A stretch of 64,000 bases of DNA from Roseimicrobium gellanilyticum (lineage in GTDB: Bacteria; Verrucomicrobiota; Verrucomicrobiia; Verrucomicrobiales; Verrucomicrobiaceae): positions 342,881 to 406,880 of the forward strand of contig NZ_QNRR01000002.1 of the NCBI RefSeq assembly GCF_003315205.1, given 5' to 3'. Shown here one piece after another: positions 50,208 to 61,300 of this stretch. The notes beneath the pieces were generated by a model. It was not told where the DNA came from. It made no database searches and was given only the letters and a program-made list of their open reading frames with translations. Made by a program: the position numbers and the translations under genes. The number at the start of each line of letters is the position of its first letter. Position 1 is the first letter of the stretch.

Positions 50208-52100
50208 ATGCCAGTTTCCCGTGTCGCTTTTCCTTTGTTCCTGAGTGTTGCCGCCGCAGTCTCCCTGGCTTCCCAGAGCACTCAGGCCCAGGATCGCGCA
50301 GCGGTTTCGGATGCATTTCAGAAGAACGTGCTCCCGGTGCTGGAGCAGCGCTGCTTCGATTGCCATGACGGCGAGATGAAAAAGGGGGATGTGGATCTCC
50401 AGGCGCTCACGGACCAAAGTCATCCGGCGCGGAATGACATCCGGCTCTGGGACAAGGTGCGCGAGCAGCTCAAGGCCGGGACAATGCCTCCGAAGAACAA
50501 AACCCCGCTCGAACCACAGGGGAAGCAGGCCATCCTCGACTGGGTGGGCATGAATGAAAGGGCCACCCTTGCGCAGGCTCCCACGGATCCCGGCGTGCGC
50601 AAGGTCCGGAGATTGACTCGCGACGAGTATACCTACGCCTTGCGTGATTTGCTGGGCATCGAGTCCAAGCCGGGGGACAAATTCCCCGCGGATGGCGCGG
50701 GTGGTGAGGGCTTCTCCAACAATGCGGATACGCTGACGTTATCGCCTCTCCTGATTGAGAAGTACATCACGACGGCAGATGACGTGGTGAAGGAGGTGTG
50801 GAGCAAGGATCCGCTGAGGCAGCGCCTCATGGCCCCCTGCACCAGCGACAAGCTCCCGCCCGAGGAAGGTGCTGCGCTCATTCTTCGGCCCCTGGTGCAG
50901 CGTGCCTGGCGCCGGCCTGTCTCCGAGCAGGAGTTGAAGGAAGTGATTCAAGTTTTCAGCGCTGCCCTCAAACGTGGAGCCAACTGGGATGGAGCACTGA
51001 AGGTCGCCGTGAAGAGCGTGATTCTCTCGCCCAAGTTTCTCTTCATTCGCGAAGAAGAGCCTGCGAAGCCCGGTCAGGTCCACCAAGTGGATCACTATGC
51101 GATGGCCTCTCGCCTTTCCTTCTTCCTCTGGTCTTCCATCCCGGATGAGGAGTTGCTGAAGCTTGCTGCTGAGAAGAAGCTGCAAGATGACGCAGTGCTC
51201 GCTGCGCAAGTAAAACGCATGCTGGCAGACAAGCGTGCTGCAGCCTTCACAAAGACCTTTGCCGGACAGTGGTTGCGCTTTGATGAACTCTTCAACACCG
51301 TGGATCCGGACCGGCGCAAGTTCCCGCAGTTCAACGATGAGATGCGGCGCAACATGTATGACGAGGCTTTCAATTTCGCGGACAACATCCTCCGAAGAAA
51401 TGGACGCATGCTGGATTTCCTGGACAGCGACTACTCCTATCTCAATGAGTCGCTCGCCAATCACTACGGCGTGCCGGACGTGAAGGGGCCGGAGATGCGC
51501 CAGGTGAAATTTACGGATGGCAAACGCGGCGGTCTCGTGGGCATGGGAGCGATCCTCTCGGCCACGGCGTATCCGCAGCGCACGAGTCCCGTGCTCCGTG
51601 GCAAGTGGGTGCTGGAGCAGTTGCTCGGCGCACCGCCGCCGCCGCCGCCACCGAACGTGGGCCAGCTCCCTGAGGACGACCGCGACCTGAAGGGGGAGGT
51701 CACCCTGCGCAAGCGACTGGAAGCACACCGTGACAAAGCGGCGTGCATCGGCTGCCACGCCCGGATGGATCCGCTGGGCTTTGGACTGGAGAACTTTAAT
51801 GCCGTGGGCCAGTGGCGCGACAATGAAAACGGCAAGGCCCTCGACGTGGGCGGCGTGATGCCTGACGGCCGCGCCTTTGCCAACCCTGCGGAACTCCGCA
51901 AGGTGCTCATGCAGGAGAAGGATAAATTCTCCCGCACCCTCTGTTCCCGACTCTTGGGCTACGCGCTCGGGCGTGGTCTGGAAACCGTGGATCAGCCGAC
52001 CTTGCTGCGGCTTGAGGAAACCTTGCGAAAGAATGACTATCGCAGCGAGGCACTCGTGATTGGGGTGGTCCAGAGCTACCCTTTCCGAATGGCCAAGTAA
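50208..52100 (+). CDS. DUF1592-family planctomycete-type cytochrome c protein
   Basis: A 630-residue secreted protein with a signal peptide (to about 'TQAQD', residue 28). The N-terminal cytochrome domain has C49-F-D-C52-H. The DUF1587/DUF1595/DUF1592/DUF1588/DUF1585 series follows: 'RRLTRDEYTYALRDLLGI', 'ASRLSFFLWSSIPDEELL', 'FAGQWLRFDELFNTVDPDRRKFP', 'YPQRTSPVLRGKWVLEQLLG', a run of seven prolines, and a second haem motif C513-I-G-C516-H. This is a standard PVC-superphylum multi-domain protein, usually paired with DUF1552. It is probably involved in periplasmic oxidation, but no substrate is known. The proline run would need EF-P. A DUF1552 gene lies 10.5 kb away on the opposite strand. Confidence 0.93.
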   Translation: MPVSRVAFPLFLSVAAAVSLASQSTQAQDRAAVSDAFQKNVLPVLEQRCFDCHDGEMKKGDVDLQALTDQSHPARNDIRLWDKVREQLKAGTMPPKNKTPLEPQGKQAILDWVGMNERATLAQAPTDPGVRKVRRLTRDEYTYALRDLLGIESKPGDKFPADGAGGEGFSNNADTLTLSPLLIEKYITTADDVVKEVWSKDPLRQRLMAPCTSDKLPPEEGAALILRPLVQRAWRRPVSEQELKEVIQVFSAALKRGANWDGALKVAVKSVILSPKFLFIREEEPAKPGQVHQVDHYAMASRLSFFLWSSIPDEELLKLAAEKKLQDDAVLAAQVKRMLADKRAAAFTKTFAGQWLRFDELFNTVDPDRRKFPQFNDEMRRNMYDEAFNFADNILRRNGRMLDFLDSDYSYLNESLANHYGVPDVKGPEMRQVKFTDGKRGGLVGMGAILSATAYPQRTSPVLRGKWVLEQLLGAPPPPPPPNVGQLPEDDRDLKGEVTLRKRLEAHRDKAACIGCHARMDPLGFGLENFNAVGQWRDNENGKALDVGGVMPDGRAFANPAELRKVLMQEKDKFSRTLCSRLLGYALGRGLETVDQPTLLRLEETLRKNDYRSEALVIGVVQSYPFRMAK

Positions 52101-52210
52101 TCGGAAAACGGACGCTCTGAATGAGGCTTTTCCTAAATGGGCTCGTGCGGAATGCACGGTTCCTCGATTCGGTGCCTAGTTCTGTGTAATAACTATTCGT
52201 AGCATGTTCA

Positions 52211-52240
52211 TTGTGAGACGATTTTTTAGGTAGGTATCTT
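52211..52240 (+). promoter_or_regulatory. Candidate promoter upstream of the giant PEP-CTERM gene
   Basis: TTGTGA at 52211-52216 and TATCTT at 52235-52240 are separated by 18 bp in the AT-rich gap before the giant gene, 105 bp from its ATG. Both hexamers are moderate matches to the sigma-70 consensus. Confidence 0.25.
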
Positions 52241-52345
52241 GAGCTGTATTCTGAGGTCAAATTAAGCCGGACACCTAAGAAGTGCGTGCATTTCAGGTAG
52301 ATTTTAGGCACCATTTTTGAGGTGCAAAAAATCGCACGCTTCCGA

Positions 52346-55300
52346 ATGTCAGACACCGCTTCTCTCCGCTCGTCGTTCCTCCGGAACGCCGCCGCCTCTC
52401 TCGCGAGCTTGATGGTCCTTGGCTCCACGGCACTGCCTGCTGCGCCAGTGTCTTGGGACAATGATGGGATATTGGGAATGTGGTCAGATCCTCTCAACTG
52501 GAGCACTGATACGCTGCCACTCGCGGGCGATGATTTGACCTTCGGCCTGGGCTCGGATGTTCTCATCCATCTGGATGGCAATCGCACTCTGGGATTCAAC
52601 ACCTTCACCTTCGATACGGGAGGGACTATCAGCTTGGGCGCGGCGGGCACCAACAACGTACTGGCCTTCTCCGCAACGTCGCCCAACCTGATAGTCGATG
52701 CGGGCACGACACTGAACCTGAATGCAATCATCACGGGTGCGCTCAGCATTTCCGGAGGCGGTACCGTGGTGATGAACAATTTCTTCACCCAAACCGGAAA
52801 CATCACCGTGGATGGAGCGGGCACAACATTGAAGTATGTGCACCGCAGTCCGCTCAGTCACGGTACGGGTGGTCTCTCAACCGTCCGCAGTGACTGGCCC
52901 ACTCTTGGTCCCATTGGCGGTACGGTTGAGGTCATCACTCTTACCAATGGAGGCGAACTGTTGCTAGTGGGGCCGGGGCACAATCCGGACGGTTCCACCA
53001 AGAACATTGTTCTGGGTACAGGTGGTGGCGCGATCAACGTCCGCAATGGAATGCTCAATCTGGATGACGGCAGCCAGATTGGTGGCACGGGCCAGCTTAT
53101 CAAGCGCGGGGCTGGCCGGCTGGTTCTGTCGACCCAGGCCTATGCGCTCGCGGGCGGCTCCAAGGTGGAGGCTGGCTTTCTCGAGGTGAACAACGCAGGT
53201 TCCTTTGCCACCACGGCAACGCATGTGGTGGACGGAGGCGTATTTGGCATTGGCACCGGAACTACTGCGTTGACCATTGTTCATGGTGGGATAACCCTGA
53301 ATACAGGAGGCGCCTTGGGCGTCTCGGGAGCGGACCATGTGTTTGGCTCTGGGTCGGCCGCGTCTGTCATCACTCTGAACGGTGGCACCATCCTGGCGGC
53401 AGACTATGCAGACGGCAGGACTGCGCGACTTCCACGCTTCAACAGCTACCTGCAAGGTTCTGGGACGGTGCAGATTGTCGGGGGAAATGGCGGAAATCAT
53501 CGCGTGGTGTTGCAGCGAGGTGATGCCCTCCAATCGACATTCTCGGGTCGTTTTGTCCTGAACGACTTCACCGCGATTGAAAACAACCCTGGCAATGCCT
53601 CGGGCACCGGGCGTGGTAATGGCCTGGGTAGTGCGACTGTCGAGTTCAAAGGGGTGAATGCCATTCTGGATCTCCGCGATGACGGTGCTGGCAGCAATAC
53701 CAGCCTGACGGACTACAGCGGCATCAAGCTTGATTTCACCGGCACGCAGAAAGGCAGCATCTACAGCCTTGCTGCGAACCGCACAGGCTCCGGCAGCACC
53801 AATACCGGAAACAGTTTCCAACTCGGCTCGCTCTCCATTGGTGACCACTATCTTGATGTCAATGCGGCCAACTCATACCAGCTCGCGATCAATGGTCCGA
53901 TCACCATCAAGGGAAGTGCGGTCATCGCCACCCGGGCCAACGGCTCCACCAACGGTGGCCTGCTCTTGAACAGCAATGTCGCTGAAAATGCAGCGGGGCG
54001 CACCCTCACAAAGATTGGGGCCAATACGAGTGCCACCAACACGTCCCAGCTCTCCGTGGCGGCACAGCTTCAGGTGAGCAATGTGAATGTTGTCCAAGGT
54101 ACGCTTAACCTTCAGGGGGTGAATGGCTCGATTGGTCTGGGAGCGGTGAGCGGCGCCACCACCATTACGATTTCAAGCAGTGGTGTGCTGCGTCTCGACG
54201 ACTCCGCAGCCGTAGCCTCAGGACAGCGAGTCGATGCCGGTGCTCTTGTGGTGATGAAGGGGGGTACAATCTCCCTCCAGTCCAATGTGGCGGCTGCTAC
54301 CAACAGTGACCAGACGATTGAAAACCTGACGGTATCGGGTGGCCTGGTGACCTTTGATGCCACGCGGAACAATGCAGGTGCGCGCTCTGTGTTGCAGCTC
54401 GGTGGCACCACCACCTGGTCCCGGGCCGCCAATGCGGGAGTGAACTTCACCGGAACCAGTCTGGGGCTGGCAGGTAACTCAGGTCGCATCCTGATCAATG
54501 GCCAGGCGGCGGGCTTCATGGGCGGCTGGGCCACGGTGGGCGGGACGGAATTCGCGAAGTACGATACATCAAGCGACAGTGGCTATGCCCTGGGTGTGAC
54601 GTCCCTGGTCGCTGCGGATTATTCCATCGATCCGCTCGCGGCAGGTTATACCACCGGGGTGAACGTAAAGTTCACGAACAACGCCACTCCAGTTGCGCTT
54701 ACAACGAGTTCCACGGTGAACTCGCTCAACTTCCAGCTCGCTGCTGGAATGGCTTCTGCCACTGATACTATCACGTTGGGTGGAGCCGCGAATCTATTGA
54801 GAGTGGAGAGTGGCGGCATTCTCTTTTCCGGAGGAAACAACGCCTTCATCGATCACAACACCCTGGCTGCCAACAAGGGGCAGATCACTGCCGGAGCGGT
54901 GACAGATACTGCTGCGACGCTCTACATCACGATCAATGGAACAGCCACTTCCAACAGTCTCGACATTGGCGCTCGCATCGTGAACAACGGGACCGGAGCA
55001 CTCACCCTCGTGAAAAATGGCACGGGCGATCTGCGTCTCACCAACACCAATACCGCAGCCACCAACAACAGCTTCACCGGTGGATTGTTCATCAATCAGG
55101 GGCGTGTGATCGTCTATGCCACGACGGGTGGCATCGCTCCGGTACTTTCCAGCGATGTGACGCTCACGGGCGGTGGCCTGGAGTTCCACACGAACAACCT
55201 CACAGGCACGATCAATACTGGTCGCAATATCAACGTTACCGGCAATGGCAGCCAGCTTGGCCTGGACAACAACACGGCTGCGACCAATGCTAACGGTTCC

Positions 55301-58300
55301 AATCAGAACGTGAATGTCACCTTTGGCACACTCACGCTGAATGCACCTTACTCGGGCGATAATGCGCCCACCCTCAGCTTTGGAGGGTTCGATAGCGTGG
55401 ACGCCACGTTCTCGACGATGAACATTTCAAATTCCCCTGTGATCCACATGCTGTCGGGCAGGGACAACAACTCCTCGATGAGGGCAATCAGCGTTACCGG
55501 GTCCGGTGGGTTTACCATGACCCAGGCCGATACCACCTTTGATACCTCCACCTCGGCGATTCTGTATCTGGGCAACGGATCCGGTGACAATGTGGCGAAT
55601 ACCTACACAGGCGACATCATTGTCCGTGGGGGGCGTCTGGTAATCGACAAGGGAGTCAATGTGACCGCCATCACCGGTGATCTGATCATTGCCGGTGGTA
55701 CGGTAAGCTGGGCTGCCCAAGGGCGGGGCAACAACTTCGCCGCCAACAGCAAGGTATATCTGCTGAGTGGCAGGCTTGGTCAGACGGACGAGGCCACCAC
55801 CAATGGGGCCACCAATGACTACGACGGGTACGTGCCGGAACTCATCATGAAGGGCGGCACGCTGAACACGGGCCGGCGAACTTTTACGGTGAACAAGGCT
55901 ACCATCTCCGGGGGCACAGTGGAGGTGCAGGGCGTTTCCGGTACTGCAGCCACGCTCACCCTCAACACCACGGAGCTCCTGCATGGTGCACCCAATATCA
56001 ACTTGAGAGGGGACGCCAGTGCGGACCTCACTGTTCTGGAATTGGGCGGCACCTATTTCAAGACTTCTGGCCAGAGCATTGTTCTGACCACGGCGGCCGG
56101 TAACTTCAGTGCAGGTTCGGAGGTCCGGATCCTCACGGATGTCCAGGTCACCCCGGATCCCTTTGCAGCAAACAGCTACTCGTCGGGTATCTCCATCACT
56201 GCAGGACGCGAGCTCATGGTGAACCATCGCATTGATTTTGGTGGTGGCATCCGGGATTTCGATATCGGTGATGGTGCTTACTACACCATTGTTCCCTACA
56301 TGGTGAATGGCGGGCTTACCAAGTCCGGACTCGGTACGCTCATTCTCGGCTCTTATCTCAATGAGAGCTCCTACGCGGAAAATGTCACCGTGAATGCGGG
56401 TACGCTGATCATCCGCAACAGCTCCAGCCTGGGGGCGGCAGCAGGTGGGACGACGGTCGAGTCTGGAGCAACTCTGGAGGCGGAATCTGGTGTGGTGATT
56501 GCGGACAATCTCACGCTGGCGGGATTTGGTGCGGCGGACAAGATGGGTGCCCTTGTTTCCTATCGGAGTGCGAATCGTTTTACGGGCTCAGTCACTCTCA
56601 CCGGGGATGCTGCTATTTCCACCATGGCGACATCGCTGGCTTTTGATAGCGCGGTGGCTCCCACCGGTCTTTCGCCGTACTACTCGCTCTCGGAGCTTCG
56701 CATCGCTGGAGCCGTGGGCGGTACAGGCACTCTCCACCTGCGTGGTGAAGGATATGGCTTCCTGGATGGTGGTGTCACTACTGCTGGCGGATTGGTGAAG
56801 GATGGCTCTGGATACTGGACGCTTGCCGGTGCCAGTACTTATACCGGGTTCACGGACATCACGGCCGGTGTGCTGAGGACTTCCACAACGCTCGGTAATA
56901 ATGCCCAGGGCACGAGAGTCCTTGGCGGCGCAAGCCTCGTCTTTACCGGAAACGTCAGCTACGGTGCGGAAGCCCTGGAGTTGCACGGGACTGGTCATCC
57001 CAGTCAGGACGGAGTTTTGGTCAATGCTTCCGGCAACAATTCTCTCTCAGGGTTGGTGACCTTGGTGACTGACGCGCAGAACAGCACGGTCATCGTCAAT
57101 TCGGCATCTGGCAGTCTGTCCCTCACAGGAGGTGTATCGAGTGCTACCAATGCGAACTTGGTGCTCAGTGGCGATGGTTCGGGCCTTATCTCTGGGGGTA
57201 TTGCTATTGGAAGCGGAACCTTGACCAAGAACGGAACTGGTACCTGGACTCTTGATGGTGCAGTGGCGAGCACCTTCACTGGAGCAACTACGGTGAATGC
57301 GGGCACGTTGGTGGTGAATACCGCGGTCAGTCAGCTCGCCGACGGGGCAGCGCTCAATCTTGCCGGTGGCGGACTTTCTCTTGTGGGGAATGGCACGGAA
57401 ACGGTGACAGGTCTGAACCTTCTCGCTGGTGGCGCCGAAATCGATCTCGGTGCAGCCACGTTGAACGCTGGCGCCCTCAGCCGCACGGCAGGCGCCACGG
57501 TGAACTTCGCCGCTGCGGGGAACATCACGACCTCGGCGGTAAACACGAATGGCATCCTCGGGGCTTATGCCACAGTGGGTGGTATCAACTGGGCCAGTGT
57601 GAGTGGAGGCGTGGTCTCTGCGTTCAGCAGCTACGTCACTCTCTATGAGGATACCGGGATTACCGGTGCGGGTGTTTCCCAGACGACGGCTCCCACGGCG
57701 ACCCTTGCCACCGTGGATAATATTCTCATCAATCTGACGCAGCAGAACTTCACTACGACCGGCGTCTCGGCAAACAGCCTGAAGATCAATGGCGCCACCA
57801 CGCGTGGTATTGGGCAGAAGAACACGGGGCTCACCATTGGCAGTGGTGGTATTCTCTACACGGGCGGTGCCTCGGACACTACGGGCCTTGCCGGTACGAC
57901 TGGCACGCTCACTGCCGGTGGTGGCGAATTGTTCTTCCACGTCAATGGTGGCACGCTCGATGTGAACATGATCGTGGCCGGGACCAATGGCATCACCAAG
58001 GATGGCAGTGGCACACTGATCCTGAATGGAGGCAACACCTTCACCGGAAATATTGCCGTCAATGAGGGCACGCTGGCCATTGTGGGGCCGGGAGGTACCG
58101 CGGATCCCACCGCGTTGGGTGCGGCGGGCGCGCGCACGGTTACTCTGAACGGAGGCACCTTCTCTGTCATTGCCGGGGCGTATGACCCGGGTGCAAATAC
58201 CAAGGCCTTTGTCATAGGGCCGGATGGCGGCACCTTGCATGTGGGCGGTGGAGACGCCGTGCTCCCCCAATCCCTTCTGTCCGGGGTGATGACACTCAAT

Positions 58301-61300
58301 GATGCCAGCCAGCTTTCCGGCACGGGCACGCTCATCAAGACCGGCAGTGGTCGTCTCATCCTGGGCACCCAGACATTTGCTTTCTCTGGCGACGTGATTG
58401 TGCGTGAAGGTATACTTGTCACCCAGGCGGAAAACGTCCTGGGAGGTCGCCTGGCCAATCAAACCATCACGGTTGAGGATGGCGCCATGCTGCAGCATGG
58501 CATTGTGAATTTCGACGGCTCGCTCGTCATGAAGGATGGTTCCTATCTTATGGGCAGGGGCAATGGTACGACTCACTTCCTCAATGGGCAGGTCTCGATG
58601 GATGGAACGGTGGGAACCTATCTGTACAACGCGGAGAACTTCGGGCAGTCGATCAACCTCGTGCTCAACAACAGAGTGACCCTCACTGCGGGTTCCACCT
58701 GGAATATCTATGGCCGCAGCAATGCCAACTTTGTCTCCCTCAATGGGCCGAATGACATTGCTGGCTCCATCAAGTTGCACACCAATGCGACACTCATCGC
58801 GAACTATGCCGGCTCACTTGGCAATGCGACCAACCGCGCCAACGTCGAGCTCGCAGGGGCCAACTCGCGCCTGGTGCTGAAGGAAAATACGACGGCGGAC
58901 TTTAACATCAACCTGACGGCCTCGGCCAACTCCACGCTGGAGCTGCGCTTTGGTGGCGCCTACTCGAACCACTTTTTCAGCATCAACAACCTTACCATTG
59001 CTGATGATCGGTTCTTCACTCTCGGGGGCGCCAATGGTGAGCAGCTTGTGGTTGCAGGAACGACCAACTTCCAGGGGGATGCATTCTTCGTTACCAACCT
59101 GAATGCGGTCCTACGCAATGTGGTGGGCAATGGCGGGACTATCGGCAAACAAGGTAGTGCAACCTCCACCCTCTATCTTACCGGCGCATCCGACTTCGGG
59201 GGCGGCGTGTACAAGCAGTACAGTGGCAATACTCAACTCGTGCAGAGCGGGGTGATGTCCAACCTCTCCAGCCTTGTGATCAAAGGGGGGCGTTTCAGCA
59301 TCGACAATACCCAGGGAGGATTTGCCCTGAACCGGTTGCCGGATGCCACGTCAGTCACCATGTATGGTGGTGAGCTTTACTCCAGTGGCAATGAAACCAT
59401 TGGCAATCTCACCGTATGGGGAAGCACGAACATTCACGTGTCTCTTGCGACGGATACGCCAGGTACGCTGACTGCTCCTTCTGTCCTTCGTATTGGTGGG
59501 ACCATCCAGGCCAGTCGCAAACTCGGCGGCACGATTGACTTCCGCGCGGACTCCGGTGGGGGACTTGGCAGCACTGGAGCGAATCCCCGCATCGTCTTCA
59601 CGGGTGAGGTGGCGACGCTTGGTTTCCTGGGCGGTGGATTTACCAACGGCAATGACTGGGTGCAGTACAATGCCTCGGTCGACGGCGGTAGCCCACGAGG
59701 CATTGTAGCCTTCAATAGCTATACGACCAATCCACTCGTGACTGCCTGGGGGGTGGGAACGCATGCCAATTTTGATTCGAGCAGTGCTGTGACATACACC
59801 CTCGATACGCACCGCTCTCTCCTGAGTTTGCGTTTCAATGCAGGGGGCACGCGGACCATCGACCTGGACGCATTTAATCTCACGATTGTCAGTGGAGGCA
59901 TTCTGGTGCCGAACACGGGCTCGGCCATCAGTTATGTCATTGGCGGTTCCACTGCGGATACCGGCATCCTCACCGCCGGTACGGCAGGGGATGGGATTGC
60001 CGATGAGCTCTTCATTCATACAGTCAATGGCAACAACAACGTGACGATCAACGCGGGCATCGCGGACAACACCGCCAACGGAACGGTGCTGACGCCGGAT
60101 TCCCTGAGCGTGATCAAGGATCAAGGCGGGGTGCTGCTGTTGCTGAACAACAACAACAGTTTCACGGGAGGCCTTTATGTGAACGAGGGTACGGTGCAGT
60201 CCAACAATGCTGCAGGTGCGTTTGGACAGGCGGGCTCAGATATCATCCTGCAGGGAGGGACGCTGAATGTCCGTCATGACGGTGACGGCACCACGGCGGC
60301 CCAGGTCATCTTCTTTGACCAGGACTTGTTCTTCCGTGCAGACAGCACGGTGAGTGCGGACCGTGTTGGCACCACCGCCACCACCAAGACCATACGGTTC
60401 AATGGCATGTCGATTGATGACGCCATTGCCACATTCACCAATGCCAACAGCTTTGCTTATCTCATCAACAACGGCGGCACTTTTTCCAATGCCAGCGCGC
60501 TGAACAATACTGCGAATGTGACCATCCGCGGTGGCGTGAGCAAGAGTGGGACGTTCGTGAAAAGCGGAGCAGGAACGCTGGAACTGGGCACCCCGGACCT
60601 CTTGGACAACACGCCGAATACCTTCACTGGCGAGACCATCATCAATGCTGGCGCCGTGGATCTGAAGAAGACCGCTGGCACGACCGCGATCGGAGGGAAT
60701 GTGACTCTCAACGGTGGCTCGCTGAACTCCTACGCTGCCAACCTGATGGATGATGCCACCAACATCACGGTGAACAACGGCACGGTCGACTTCCGCAACA
60801 ACAGCGATGTCATTGGCTCCGTGACGGTGAATGGCGGTGTATTCCGTACCAGCAGCGTAGCGGTCGTCACTGCCAGTACGGTGGTCATCTCCGGTGACCT
60901 CACGGTGAACTCCGTGACCCAGAACAACTCCGTGCTTGCTGACAGTGGCACCACACTGCAGGTGAACGGCCTCACCCGTGTGCGCGGATTGGGGCGCATT
61001 GAAACTGGAGCGTCAGGTACGTTCCAGGCAGGTGGAGGCCTTGAGCTCTCGGAGGGGGCATCTATTCGCGTATCCAACGGCGCGAGCGTCTCGAACTTGA
61101 ATCTCGGTGGCACGGTCACCTCGCTCGCCAGCGACTTTGTGAACGTCATCAGCGGGGACAATGACTCGGACTCGTTCTTCAACCTTGCGTTGGACAACGA
61201 TACCGCCACCACGGGTACGGTGGGCACGGTGACGCGTGACTTCGTGGTGCAGGATGGTGCCGCGGAAGACGATCTTTTTGTGAACGTCCGTATGCGCAAC

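Noticed and set aside
50739-52157. 472-residue minus-strand open frame
   Set aside because: It is opposite the DUF1592 protein, whose haem motifs and domain series are intact.
57047-58780. 577-residue minus-strand open frame inside the giant gene
   Set aside because: It is antisense to a frame with clear autotransporter repeats and a PEP-CTERM end. Its Arg/Gly/Thr/His mix is what reversed GC-rich repeat codons give.
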